Origin: Patescibacteria group bacterium
GTDB lineage: Bacteria; Patescibacteriota; Microgenomatia; UBA1406; GWC2-37-13
DNA: 64,000 bases
Assembly (NCBI GenBank): GCA_025057905.1
Contig: JANWUX010000003.1
Location: forward strand, 1-64,000
Direction: 5' to 3'
Both the position numbers and the translations under genes were made by a program. The notes beneath the pieces were generated by a model. The model worked only from the letters and a program-made list of their open reading frames with translations, made no database searches and had not been told where the DNA came from. Below, piece after piece: positions 17,656-26,562 of this stretch; within the stretch, counting starts at the first letter, position 1, and every line of letters starts with the position of its first letter.

Positions 17656-17716
17656 CTAAATTTTTAAGCTAGCTTAAAGGGGGTCGAAATTCAAGTCAAA
17701 TTTTCAAAGAAGATAA

Positions 17717-19471
17717 TTATTCAATCAGACCTCTTTCCTCATCCGAGGCAATCACTTGAAAACCGACATGAGAGTGACCTGCAAAAAACAAACCCTCGCC
17801 GACGCCACATTGAAGAAGAAAATGTTTTTCTCCGCTTGTTAGAAAGAAAACTTCAGCAATCTTCTCGACGGCCGCCGTTGACTGTTTTAGAATTATCTGA
17901 AGACTGGAATTTGTCAAAATCGCCTTGCCTTCATCGGTAGATAAAAAGTCCTCGACATCCTGAGTTATAGTTGTCAACCCCAGTTTATACTTCCTGGCCC
18001 TTTTTGCAAAAGAGTAAAGATAGGTACCCGAATCTTTTTGTTTTATCAGATACCAGGCTTCATCAACAACTAAAATTCTCTTTTTTTGATCTCGACGAAT
18101 CTTATTCCAAATGTAATCGAGGATAATGTACATTGCCACCGGCCTTAGATTCTCTTCCAGATCTCTTATTCCAAAGACGGTGAGTTGATTTTTTATGTCA
18201 AAATTTGAATGATGATTGAAAATTCCAGCAGCTGAACCAGCAATGAACTTTTCCAGCCGATCAGAAAGTTCTTTTGACTCCGGTGTCTCCATCCCAATGA
18301 GAATCTTGTAAAGATCCTCAAGTAGAGGCATCTCGTTGGCAAAGGTCTCTGGATCCTGGGTGATCCCTTTGGCTTTGTAAGTGGCCACCAAAGCCTTATC
18401 AAGAAGAGCGTCTTGAGAGGGCGTCAACTCTCCCATGATAACTCTCATCAGAGAATGAAGATCTAGAATTTTATTGGAAAGCTCATCCGGATTATCATTC
18501 GTCTTTTCGATATCAAAAGGATTAATTTTGTACTGAGAGGAGGGCGAAAAAACAATAAACTCACCCCCCATAGATCTGGCTAGTTTCTCATACTCATTTT
18601 CCGGATCAATGATGATTACTTCCACACCCATCATCAAAAGCCGAAGTGTTTCTAACTTAACTAGAAAACTCTTTCCTCCACCCGACTTCCCCAAGATCAC
18701 TGAGTTGGCATTTTCCAGGGTGAAGCGATCAAAAATAATAAGCGAGCCATCATGCTCATTAATTCCGTACAAAATTCCCTCATTTCGAGTCAATGAGGCA
18801 GTTGCGAAAGGGAAAGTCGTTGCCAGAGAAGTTGTGTCCATGTTGCGCCAAACACCAAGTTTATCGTAGAAAATTGGTAAAGTAGACTTAAATCCCTCTT
18901 CCATCTCCAACGTTGCCTGGCGAGCAATAATTAAGAGTGATGAAAGGACTGCATCAATTTCTTTTGTTAAGCGATTGAGCTCTTCTAAATTATCGGCTGG
19001 AATAGTGATATAAAAACCGAACTGAAAAAATCTTTCGGCGCCCTTTGCCAGCTCAGATTGAAGAGCCAGAGCATCATCCAAAGTCACTTGAATGGTTGGA
19101 TCAACGACTTTGCCGGCCCGAATTTCATTTTCTATTGTGGCTTCCATTTCAGCAATTTTCTTTTTCAAGTCTTCAAGAACTACCTTCGCCTCGGTTGGAT
19201 AAATAAACATCGAAATATATAGAGGATGATCAAAGGTAATCAGTGAATAGAGCCAGTTTGGCGATACATAACGAGGATAGCCAACCACGTACAAAGTTCG
19301 ATAATATTTGTCGTCAATCCTTAGGTGATTAAAATCAACCTCAACAAAGGAAGGAGCAATGATGTCTTTAACCGAGACCATCCCTCTAGCGATGTTGGAG
19401 ACTAAATGATTAATAATCTGAGACTTATTTGTGGAGGAATCTTTTTTGCTTGTTAAGTTAAAGAAAGCCAT
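17717..19471 (-). CDS. VirB4/TraC-like secretion ATPase
   Basis: A 584-aa ATPase of the VirB4 family, which powers type IV secretion or pilus assembly. Walker A is GKSGGGKS (about residue 265), followed by EVIIIDPENEYEKLA; Walker B is RILVVDEAWYLI. The N-terminal ~230 residues form the VirB4 N-domain. Last gene of an apparent four-gene minus-strand operon (TraG-like, PrgI-like, small TraC-N-like, VirB4). Only 3 bp separate it from the previous gene. Confidence 0.92.
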   Translation of the reverse strand: MAFFNLTSKKDSSTNKSQIINHLVSNIARGMVSVKDIIAPSFVEVDFNHLRIDDKYYRTLYVVGYPRYVSPNWLYSLITFDHPLYISMFIYPTEAKVVLEDLKKKIAEMEATIENEIRAGKVVDPTIQVTLDDALALQSELAKGAERFFQFGFYITIPADNLEELNRLTKEIDAVLSSLLIIARQATLEMEEGFKSTLPIFYDKLGVWRNMDTTSLATTFPFATASLTRNEGILYGINEHDGSLIIFDRFTLENANSVILGKSGGGKSFLVKLETLRLLMMGVEVIIIDPENEYEKLARSMGGEFIVFSPSSQYKINPFDIEKTNDNPDELSNKILDLHSLMRVIMGELTPSQDALLDKALVATYKAKGITQDPETFANEMPLLEDLYKILIGMETPESKELSDRLEKFIAGSAAGIFNHHSNFDIKNQLTVFGIRDLEENLRPVAMYIILDYIWNKIRRDQKKRILVVDEAWYLIKQKDSGTYLYSFAKRARKYKLGLTTITQDVEDFLSTDEGKAILTNSSLQIILKQSTAAVEKIAEVFFLTSGEKHFLLQCGVGEGLFFAGHSHVGFQVIASDEERGLIE

Positions 19472-19474
19472 CGC

Positions 19475-20128
19475 TCAAACACTGGACAAAATGACATCGG
19501 TGTAACTTTCAAACGGCCCAAGGCGCCGGCCTGTTGGACTGGGATTGAAGAGATTGTAAAACAGCTCGACTATTTGCTGACCGGAAAGAACTGAGGCCTG
19601 CAAACCAATTCTTCGAATTAATCTTAACAGGTTGTCTCTTTTGGGATAAAGAGAGGTCTTCGCTCGAGAAATTACATACTCCTTTTTTAATGACGATGGA
19701 TTGACTCCAGTAATTCCAAGCTCCAAAGGCGAAAATGGAACAACGAAAAAAAACCTTTTTTCTAAAACGACATTTTTTTTAACAATATTTTTGATAAATT
19801 CTTGATAGTTAATGAGCTGAGTTTTTAACAAAGGGTTAGCCTGAAGGCTAATTTTTTCCTTGAGATAGTCAAGATAAGAGGAAATATCCATTTTCTTTGA
19901 CAAAATCAAGATCTGGATAGGAAAGGAGAGAGAATTAAGAAGGCTTGAGTAGGCATAAATCATCGAAACCTGCTCTTCATGAGACAAAAGCCAAAAATTA
20001 ACCGCGCCAACTTCAATGATTGTTATCGCTGAGTAATCTCTAAGTAAGACAATATCATCTCTTATTTCCTCGATCTCAATAAAAGCTTGAGTTGAGGCTT
20101 TTATTGGTGAGGTTGGTTTGTTTAACAT
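19475..20128 (-). CDS. Conserved protein of the VirB4 operon, TraC-N-terminus-like
   Basis: A 217-aa soluble protein between the PrgI-like and VirB4 genes. The start (KASTQAFIEIEEIRDDIVLL) and the later VNFWLLSHEEQ resemble the N-terminal domain found before VirB4/TraC ATPases, here encoded separately. No membrane segment or nucleotide-binding motif. Position and tight spacing argue for a structural or adaptor role with the neighbouring ATPase. Confidence 0.6.
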   Translation of the reverse strand: MLNKPTSPIKASTQAFIEIEEIRDDIVLLRDYSAITIIEVGAVNFWLLSHEEQVSMIYAYSSLLNSLSFPIQILILSKKMDISSYLDYLKEKISLQANPLLKTQLINYQEFIKNIVKKNVVLEKRFFFVVPFSPLELGITGVNPSSLKKEYVISRAKTSLYPKRDNLLRLIRRIGLQASVLSGQQIVELFYNLFNPSPTGRRLGPFESYTDVILSSV

Positions 20129-20145
20129 TTAACAAAAGATTAAAT

Positions 20146-20970
20146 TCACAATAACTCTCTTGAGGTTATCTCGATTGGTTGATTGTATTCTTGATTGATA
20201 GTTATCCTCATTCTATCAAAAAAGTAGTTTTGCCTTGGATCCCTTGGTTCAATAAAATAATCACCTGGCGGGAATGGTTGAGTGCTCAAGAAGACTCCGT
20301 GACTATTAGTCTTTAGAATTCTAATTGTTTTTTCTTCTTGGTCTTTTATGTAAATTAAAATTCCAGGAAGAGGTAGTTTTCGATAGTTTTTAACAAGTCC
20401 AGAGATGAATGGTTTTCTTAAGTTTTTTGAAGAATCACTTTCACTCTTTTTTTTCTCTGTCACAGTTTTTTGATTTTGTTTCTGTTTTTCTGGCTCATTC
20501 TTTGAATCAATCAGGTCATTAATCAGGTTTTTTTTATCAATTTGCGACTGGCGCGGCACCTTTTGAGCAAGATACTGATTTAGTTTTTGTTGACTATCAA
20601 GATAATTTGACGCCAACTGATAAGAATAACTTTGGGCGATCTCTGTAAGAATCGGTGGGCAATGATTATCCTTTTTGAAAACATACTGTGTCGGTGAGGT
20701 AAGTCTTTTTATAAGATTTTTCACCCAGATCTCCATCGGTCGATCATTTATGGGTACAAAAACAAAAGCTAAGCCAAACAGTCCAACCGAAAAACCCAAA
20801 AGATAATTTAAAAAAGGAATGGGAGTGATAAAGTAGAAAAAAAAACCCATAAGGACAAAAACCAAAACATAAATAAACTGCCTTAAAGTCAAGAAACCTA
20901 TCAGCTTAAACTCAAAAGTCGTGATCTGACGGGGAACAGGATGCTGATCCATTGAATTTTCAGACAACAA
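20146..20970 (-). CDS. PrgI family membrane protein with C-terminal carboxypeptidase-regulatory-like domain
   Basis: A 274-aa protein. The N-terminal ~100 residues show the PrgI pattern: HPVPRQITTFEFKLIGFLTL followed by two adjacent membrane helices and FVPINDRPMEIW. PrgI is a VirB3-like component of Gram-positive-type conjugation systems. A charged linker with Lys/Glu/Gln follows. The C-terminal ~90 residues (PFISGLVKNYRKLPLPGILI and the following GDYFIEPRDP) resemble a regulatory-like beta-sandwich. This C-terminal extension is unusual for PrgI. Confidence 0.82.
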   Translation of the reverse strand: MLSENSMDQHPVPRQITTFEFKLIGFLTLRQFIYVLVFVLMGFFFYFITPIPFLNYLLGFSVGLFGLAFVFVPINDRPMEIWVKNLIKRLTSPTQYVFKKDNHCPPILTEIAQSYSYQLASNYLDSQQKLNQYLAQKVPRQSQIDKKNLINDLIDSKNEPEKQKQNQKTVTEKKKSESDSSKNLRKPFISGLVKNYRKLPLPGILIYIKDQEEKTIRILKTNSHGVFLSTQPFPPGDYFIEPRDPRQNYFFDRMRITINQEYNQPIEITSRELL

Positions 20971-20972
20971 CT

Positions 20973-23342
20973 CTACAGTCTTGCTCTCTGGGCGATTTCT
21001 GCCTCAACAATCTCTTTGGGACGACCGTGTTTAAGCCTTGAAAGTTCGATAATAGCTTTTGAAATTCTTTCATTAGCCTGAGCTCGATATTTATTCATAT
21101 CCTTAGTGTGATCGACAGAAAAAGGAGGAACAGGTTCATTATTGACAATCGTTTTCATATAGCTATGAAACCTCTCAACGTTGATTAAATCAGCCTCGGA
21201 GAACACTGGTTGGTACTCTCGCTGAAGATAAGCAGCATCGGTTACCCCGACTCGAAAACTAATTAAAGTACCGACATTGCCAAAAACGGCGTTTTTTACT
21301 TCTTCTTCCATCTGACCAATAAATTGATTAGCAACGGTTAAGTTTAGCCGATACTTTCTTGCTTCCGAAAGTATCGTGGCAAAATCTGGTGTAGCAAAGT
21401 TTTGAAACTCATCAACATAAAGAAAAAAATCTCTTCGCTGATCTTCCGGCACCTCTTGACGACTCATCGCTGCCACTAAAATTTTAGGAATTAAAACCAA
21501 TCCTAAAAACGAAGAGTTTTCCTCTCCTAATTTTCCCTTTGAAAGGTTAATTAAAAGAATTTTTTCCTCGTCCATTATTTGTCTGAAGTCAAAGGCGCTT
21601 CTCGATTGACCAATAATATTTCTCATAGTTTTGTTTGTGACAAATCGACCGAATTTAGAAACAATGTAATCGAGAACCTCTGATTTGTGAAAGTCGGAGG
21701 TTTGGGCAATCTGATCAGTCCAGTAACGTCTGATAATTGGATCTTGAACTTTTGGTAACATCTCTTGAACATATTTTGGATCGGTCAGACAGCGAACCAC
21801 TTCGACAAAAGTTGTCCCCGGCTCACTCATTACAGTTAACATTGCGTTTCTTACTGCATGCTCGAATCTTGGGCCGATAATTCCCGTTCTTTGAGGATCA
21901 TAAAGTTTGTACATCAAGTTGATAATTGAGGTGGTAATAAAATGCTTTTGCTCTTCGGTTTCGGCCTCAAGCAAATTTAACCCCATTGGTCTTTCAGTAT
22001 CAGAAGGATCAAAGTAGATTACCTCTTCAGCTCGCTGAGGCGGGATGTATTTAATGATGTTTTCAATTAAATCGCCATGGGGATCGATGACGCAAACTCC
22101 ATGACCGGCCTTAATGTCTTGAATGGCTAAATCCTCAAGAAGAACCGATTTACCGGTACCAGTTTTGCCGATGATATACAGGTGTCGACGTCTGTCTTCC
22201 AAGAGCAAATACACCGGCCGTCTGACTCCTCGGTAATAACCATGACCAACGAAGGTTCCTCCTGATTGAGGGACTTCGGAAGGCACAGGAGCGGTTTTTG
22301 CTTTTAGCCATTGGATATGAGGCGTCTCAACAGTTTTATTGGGGAAGTGAAAAATTGATGCCAACTCATCCGTCGACAAGATTGAAATATTCTTACCAAA
22401 CGGCCAGAAATCAAGGTCAATCAACGGAAAGAATTTATAAATAAAACCAATCATAAAGGCACTTTTAAAAAGAATTTTTGCTCCTTTAAAACTGTTTTGA
22501 TCAGAAGAAAACTGAGTGAAGGCATTTTTGATATTTTTGAGATGAAGTTCAGCCATCTCTTTCGTTGGCGATGAAACAACGAATCTGATTACTGTCTCAA
22601 ATCCTGGCCGAGAACACTTATCTTCGATCTTCTCTAAGACTTTTGGATCGGTTTTGAAAGTGGCTTTTTCCGGGTTGGCCTCTTTTTTCTTTATCGAAGC
22701 CACATAATCTCTACCTAGTTTTTTCCATTTGCTGTCCGCTGGTCTAATGAGAATCTGAATGATTGCCCCCTCATGATCGCTCATTTTTGACATCGCCGAA
22801 GTAATTGCTGAAAGAGAATCAACCGGAAGTTCTCGATAGGTTTTTATGGGTAAGTAAGGTTCCGCTTTTTGAACCAAGGCTCCAAAAGCCACTTTTCCCT
22901 CCTCGCTGAAAATATTTGGTTCATCAACTTTTTTTATATCGGCGTTTTGGTAATAACTGTAGATTGTTTTTTCAACTAGATCAATAACCTTGCTTGGGGC
23001 CGAGACATAAAATCTTATCTCGGCTTTTTTGCCAACAATTTCGAAAGCCAAAACATCATCAACCTCCAGAAAAGAAAAAAATCCACTCTTCTTAAGAGAA
23101 GATAAGGAAGAGAACATCTGTTCAGCGGTATCAATTTTTATCTCGTTATCTCGGGGTAATTTCACTTCTAGAGTAATCATTTCCAAAGATATCTCCTCTC
23201 TTTTTTTGATTCGAAAATAAAGAACCAGAAGATAAATCAAGACCAAAGTCAAAAGGCCAGCAATGACTGAAGCAGCGATCGCCAAGCCAAGAGTGATTAC
23301 CCGATCGACAATTATCTGAAGACTAGATGTATCAACGATCAT
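20973..23342 (-). CDS. TraG/VirD4-like type IV coupling ATPase
   Basis: A 789-aa membrane ATPase. One N-terminal membrane helix (about 20-42) is followed by an accessory domain, then Walker A IGKTGTGKS at about residue 392 with VCVIDPHGDL, and Walker B FFLYVDEFQNFATPDF. The motor domain is of the TraG/VirD4/HerA-like kind that couples substrates to a type IV secretion channel. First gene of the four-gene operon, 2 bp from the PrgI-like gene. No relaxase gene is visible, so protein secretion or pilus function is as likely as conjugation. Confidence 0.9.
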   Translation of the reverse strand: MIVDTSSLQIIVDRVITLGLAIAASVIAGLLTLVLIYLLVLYFRIKKREEISLEMITLEVKLPRDNEIKIDTAEQMFSSLSSLKKSGFFSFLEVDDVLAFEIVGKKAEIRFYVSAPSKVIDLVEKTIYSYYQNADIKKVDEPNIFSEEGKVAFGALVQKAEPYLPIKTYRELPVDSLSAITSAMSKMSDHEGAIIQILIRPADSKWKKLGRDYVASIKKKEANPEKATFKTDPKVLEKIEDKCSRPGFETVIRFVVSSPTKEMAELHLKNIKNAFTQFSSDQNSFKGAKILFKSAFMIGFIYKFFPLIDLDFWPFGKNISILSTDELASIFHFPNKTVETPHIQWLKAKTAPVPSEVPQSGGTFVGHGYYRGVRRPVYLLLEDRRRHLYIIGKTGTGKSVLLEDLAIQDIKAGHGVCVIDPHGDLIENIIKYIPPQRAEEVIYFDPSDTERPMGLNLLEAETEEQKHFITTSIINLMYKLYDPQRTGIIGPRFEHAVRNAMLTVMSEPGTTFVEVVRCLTDPKYVQEMLPKVQDPIIRRYWTDQIAQTSDFHKSEVLDYIVSKFGRFVTNKTMRNIIGQSRSAFDFRQIMDEEKILLINLSKGKLGEENSSFLGLVLIPKILVAAMSRQEVPEDQRRDFFLYVDEFQNFATPDFATILSEARKYRLNLTVANQFIGQMEEEVKNAVFGNVGTLISFRVGVTDAAYLQREYQPVFSEADLINVERFHSYMKTIVNNEPVPPFSVDHTKDMNKYRAQANERISKAIIELSRLKHGRPKEIVEAEIAQRARL

Positions 23343-23405
23343 AATAAAACCAGGTGAGATAACTTAGAAGAATCAATCATCTTTAAGAATTAGTATAATA
23401 ACTTT

Positions 23406-23900
23406 ATGACGAAATTAAAATCTATCTTAAAAAAACTTCGCCAGCTTAAATCACCGCCACCGCCAAAAAAAAACTTCTTAGGAAAAGCTCTAGGAGATTA
23501 TCTTTTGAAGCTTGGCTTTTTTCTTTTTTTAGTTGCTAATGTCATCGCCTCCCAGTCGGTCAATAACCTCATCATTGACTTAGTAAAACTCGACGAAGAG
23601 GCCATTATTAGATTTCTAAAAAAAATAAAAACTCAGGATGAGTACTTTTTTTCTCAACTAGCCTATTTTGAGAATCTAACTCAAAAAAGCCTAAGAGAGA
23701 TCGTTTTTGAGGAAGAAACTAACCTAGAAAAAACACGCCAACGGCTTGAAAGCGCCTTAGAAAAAAATCCAAACTCACCGGAGGTTCTCTATGCCCTCTC
23801 ATTAATCTATCAAAAAAAAGAAAACCACCAGAAAGCAAATGAGTATCGAGAAAAAGCCAAAAATTTTGACCCAAAAATAGAAAAAAGATTAAAAAATTAG
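23406..23900 (+). CDS. Small membrane protein with tetratricopeptide repeat
   Basis: 164 aa. A hydrophobic helix at about residues 35-52 is followed by a charged region and a TPR-like pair near the C-terminus (RLESALEKNPNSPEVLYALS, YQKKENHQKANEYREKAKNF). Probably a protein-interaction adaptor at the membrane. Divergent from the TraG-like gene (63 bp) and followed closely by acylphosphatase. Confidence 0.65.
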   Translation: MTKLKSILKKLRQLKSPPPPKKNFLGKALGDYLLKLGFFLFLVANVIASQSVNNLIIDLVKLDEEAIIRFLKKIKTQDEYFFSQLAYFENLTQKSLREIVFEEETNLEKTRQRLESALEKNPNSPEVLYALSLIYQKKENHQKANEYREKAKNFDPKIEKRLKN

Positions 23901-23914
23901 AGTGTCAGAAATCA

Positions 23915-24214
23915 ATGCTTGTTCAAAAGCATCTCTACATAAAAGGCGATGTTATCGGCGTTGGCTTTCGAGCCTGGGCAAAAATTCAAGCCAAGATGAT
24001 CGGGGTAACCGGCTGGATTAGAAATATCTATGATCGGCCAGATATTTTTGGTGATAATGGTGGGGTTGAAGCGGTAATCCAAGGAGAAGAAGAAAAAGTA
24101 AAAAGAATGATCGAGGTCCTAAAGATCGGCTCGCCGGTTTCCCGGGTTGATGAGATTGAGATTCACTCTCAAACCCCTCGCGAAATTTTCGAGGATTTTG
24201 AAATCAGAAAATAA
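23915..24214 (+). CDS. acyP: Acylphosphatase
   Basis: A 99-aa enzyme hydrolysing acyl phosphates. The catalytic Arg sits in GVGFRAW and the catalytic Asn in GWIRNIYD, both in the normal places. An insertion (about 45-50, DIFGDNGG) is longer than usual. The gene follows the TPR gene by 14 bp. Confidence 0.92.
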   Translation: MLVQKHLYIKGDVIGVGFRAWAKIQAKMIGVTGWIRNIYDRPDIFGDNGGVEAVIQGEEEKVKRMIEVLKIGSPVSRVDEIEIHSQTPREIFEDFEIRK

Positions 24215-24230
24215 TACTTTCGTTTAGTTG

Positions 24231-24259
24231 TTGAAAATTCCCTTAATTTGTGATACAAT
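24231..24259 (+). promoter_or_regulatory. Promoter of the leader/690-aa unit
   Basis: TTGAAA (24231-24236), 17-bp spacer, TACAAT (24254-24259). Predicted start about 24266, 13 nt before the leader ATG and some 145 nt before the ATG of the main gene. Confidence 0.8.
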
Positions 24260-24278
24260 GAAAGTATAAAAAAAAAGT

Positions 24279-24332
24279 ATGAAAAAAAGGGTTTTATTTA
24301 TCATCATCCTCCATTTTCTCCTCCTTTTCTAG
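24279..24332 (+). CDS. 17-codon leader peptide
   Basis: ATG at 24279 to TAG at 24330-24332 encodes MKKRVLFIIILHFLLLF. It is rich in Ile, Leu and Phe with three consecutive ATC codons. Its last codons overlap RNA segment 1 (24305-24312) of the downstream switch. No good Shine-Dalgarno precedes it; the short 5' leader is A-rich. Its place and composition are those of an attenuator leader peptide; translation is not demonstrated. Confidence 0.6.
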   Translation: MKKRVLFIIILHFLLLF

Positions 24333-24409
24333 AGGATGGGAGGATGTGTGATTAAATAAAACCAAAGTTAAAATTTAAAACCATCCTCCAAAAAAGGGAG
24401 GTTTTTTTT
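24305..24409 (+). promoter_or_regulatory. Four-segment attenuator / SD-sequestering RNA switch
   Basis: Segment 1 CATCCTCC (24305-24312) is in the leader ORF. Segment 2 GGAGGATG (24339-24346) is its exact complement. Segment 3 CATCCTCC (24382-24389) is identical to segment 1. Segment 4 GGGAGG (24396-24401) pairs with the CCTCC of segment 3 and is followed by a T-run (24402-24409). Segment 4 is also the Shine-Dalgarno of the gene at 24412 (10-nt spacing). Pairings 1:2 with 3:4, and 2:3, are mutually exclusive, so leader translation could control access to segment 4. Confidence 0.75.
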
Positions 24410-24411
24410 AT

Positions 24412-26484
24412 ATGGAACAAGAAAGATGTGTATACGGTAAAAAAGGACCTGAATACGAAACTAGATTACTTAAAATAGAGGTTGTAGGAACACATTCAGC
24501 GATTGAATCACTAATAGGCAAAGGCCAAGCTCTGAGCTATTTCAATCAAACGAATTTATTCAAAAAAGACGGAATACCCCAATATTATTTAATCTTTAAT
24601 CCTAATCCATCATCCCCAGACGAATTAAGTGAAGATCAACTCTCGCTTTTACAAAAGAAAATTGGTCCTGATTTTTTTCGTCTAAGAGCTGTTTCGGGTT
24701 CATTATTGCAAAAAAATTCATTTCCTCTTGCGGTTGGCGGATCGTGTGCCATTGAAACTTGGGGAGTGCGTTTAATTAACGCTCTGGGAAAAGGAAATGA
24801 TGAAACCAAAGCTTCTCTTGCAGAATTTCTTCTTTCGCTAGCGCCAACAATGACCCACGCAACAGGTGCAATTTTACCAGCAGGAGAACTTGGTGTTCAT
24901 CTGATAGAAGATGCTCTATGGGGACAGAGGATTGAAGACACATATGGTGTCGAAAAAGGAAGAAAAAAAACAGAAGAAGCTTACGAAAGGATACACCGTG
25001 TAGCTGCAAGAAGATGCCAACTTGCAACAGGAAATCCTTATTATCGATTAATCCCAATAAAATTTGAAGAGTTGGATTTGTTAGAACACTTAAAAGAATG
25101 GTTTAAGCAAATGGGTATTGATTTTGATCCGCAGTTTGGAATAGCTCAAGTAATTTATACCTATGTGGGCCCTAATTTGTTGACATTACTAAAAAAAGCC
25201 TTGAGAAAAAGTGGTCTTCCAAACTATGAAATAGATCCATTTAACATGGCATGCAGGCTAAAGCAAATAGATCATAACGACTGGGATGCAACAATGGCAG
25301 AATTAAAAGGAATTATCCTAGGAGAGACACCAAATGATAAACAGAAGTCATTACTTGAAAAATATCCTTTTAGAGCAGGATTAACCATAGCTAAGTGGGT
25401 GAGAGAAAATTATGAAAAAAATCCTAGTCAACCAAGCGGTTTTTTTGATTTCCCATATGATGGAAAAATTCTCCACATGGCTGGCTTCCACGTGCCAACC
25501 AATGATCCAGGAGAAATAGCGAACAAAATTTTATCGATAAAAAATGACCCAAGATTATTAAGATTTGGAAACTTAGACCAGCATCTAGATTATCTAGATG
25601 GTTACTTAAAAGAAGAATTTAACCTCGAAAGAGGGTTATTAAATGAGAAAAGAGAAGCAAGTCAGCAATTACAAAAATTACAAAGCTCAAAACAATCATT
25701 AGAAGCAAAGATCCAAAATTATAAAAAAATTCTGGAGATGTATGGTAAAGTGCTTGAATTATTAAATCTACCAGATGATAAAGCGTTAGACCAAGAAGAA
25801 AAAGAAAAATTCAGACCTTCAGTACAATATCTGACTGAAAGATATAACAGCTTCTTCAACTCTCTAATAAAGAGATATCCTTCTAACATCGAGACACCTT
25901 TCTCTTTTGATTCATTATCTCAAAATGACAGAGAAGATTTACACAGATGGCGAAATTTATTTTTATTTCTCAGGAAAATAGGTTTTGAAGAATTGGGTGA
26001 AAAATTAAAAGAATTAAATCAAATATTTGACAAAAAATCAAAAGACAATGAAGAAAGAGATATACAAAAAAACGAAGAAGATTGGAAAGAATTTTTCATT
26101 AATAAAGTTTCAAACGAAATAAGAGCTATTGAAGAGGATTTAGAAAACAAAAAAAACCAGCTATCATCCTTAATGAGCCAGCTAAAATCTTTAGATAAAA
26201 AAAGCAATTCTCTTGATAATTATCCACCTCCATCAATTTTCCCTCTAGAAAGAAATTTAATTATCATGCACGCCACACAGTTTGTCTTCGATCCTGATTT
26301 TCGAGCGTTTCTTAGATATGTCGCAAATGTAAAAAACTCAGATAAAGATCAAATGACTAAAAAAGCAGAAATAAGAGAAGCATGCAAGAAGATTTTTCCT
26401 AAATTAAAAGCCTACCTTGTTTATATTTTTGCAGGTGGAGATTATCCATATTTAAGAAACATGAGAATTTTTGATTTATCATAA
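24412..26484 (+). CDS. Unrecognised 690-aa protein under attenuator control
   Basis: I do not recognise this family. Residues 1-410 look globular and mixed alpha/beta, with VVGTHSAIESLIGKGQ, GGSCAIETWGVRLI, a His-containing TMTHATGAILPAGELGVHLI stretch, then PYYRLIPIKFEELD and ILHMAGFHVPTNDPGE. Residues about 410-620 are charged and coiled-coil-like (long Gln/Lys/Glu runs). A short globular end follows (NLIIMHATQFVFDPDF, AGGDYPYLRNMRI). No signal peptide, membrane helix or Walker motif is seen. The start ATG is preceded by GGGAGG inside the RNA switch. Followed 78 bp later by the DUF1177 gene. Confidence 0.75.
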   Translation: MEQERCVYGKKGPEYETRLLKIEVVGTHSAIESLIGKGQALSYFNQTNLFKKDGIPQYYLIFNPNPSSPDELSEDQLSLLQKKIGPDFFRLRAVSGSLLQKNSFPLAVGGSCAIETWGVRLINALGKGNDETKASLAEFLLSLAPTMTHATGAILPAGELGVHLIEDALWGQRIEDTYGVEKGRKKTEEAYERIHRVAARRCQLATGNPYYRLIPIKFEELDLLEHLKEWFKQMGIDFDPQFGIAQVIYTYVGPNLLTLLKKALRKSGLPNYEIDPFNMACRLKQIDHNDWDATMAELKGIILGETPNDKQKSLLEKYPFRAGLTIAKWVRENYEKNPSQPSGFFDFPYDGKILHMAGFHVPTNDPGEIANKILSIKNDPRLLRFGNLDQHLDYLDGYLKEEFNLERGLLNEKREASQQLQKLQSSKQSLEAKIQNYKKILEMYGKVLELLNLPDDKALDQEEKEKFRPSVQYLTERYNSFFNSLIKRYPSNIETPFSFDSLSQNDREDLHRWRNLFLFLRKIGFEELGEKLKELNQIFDKKSKDNEERDIQKNEEDWKEFFINKVSNEIRAIEEDLENKKNQLSSLMSQLKSLDKKSNSLDNYPPPSIFPLERNLIIMHATQFVFDPDFRAFLRYVANVKNSDKDQMTKKAEIREACKKIFPKLKAYLVYIFAGGDYPYLRNMRIFDLS

Positions 26485-26562
26485 AGATAACTAAAATAGT
26501 AAAAAATTTTATTATATTTATGTGTTTAGGTTAGAAAGAATTAGCGAAAATTTTAATTTTCT

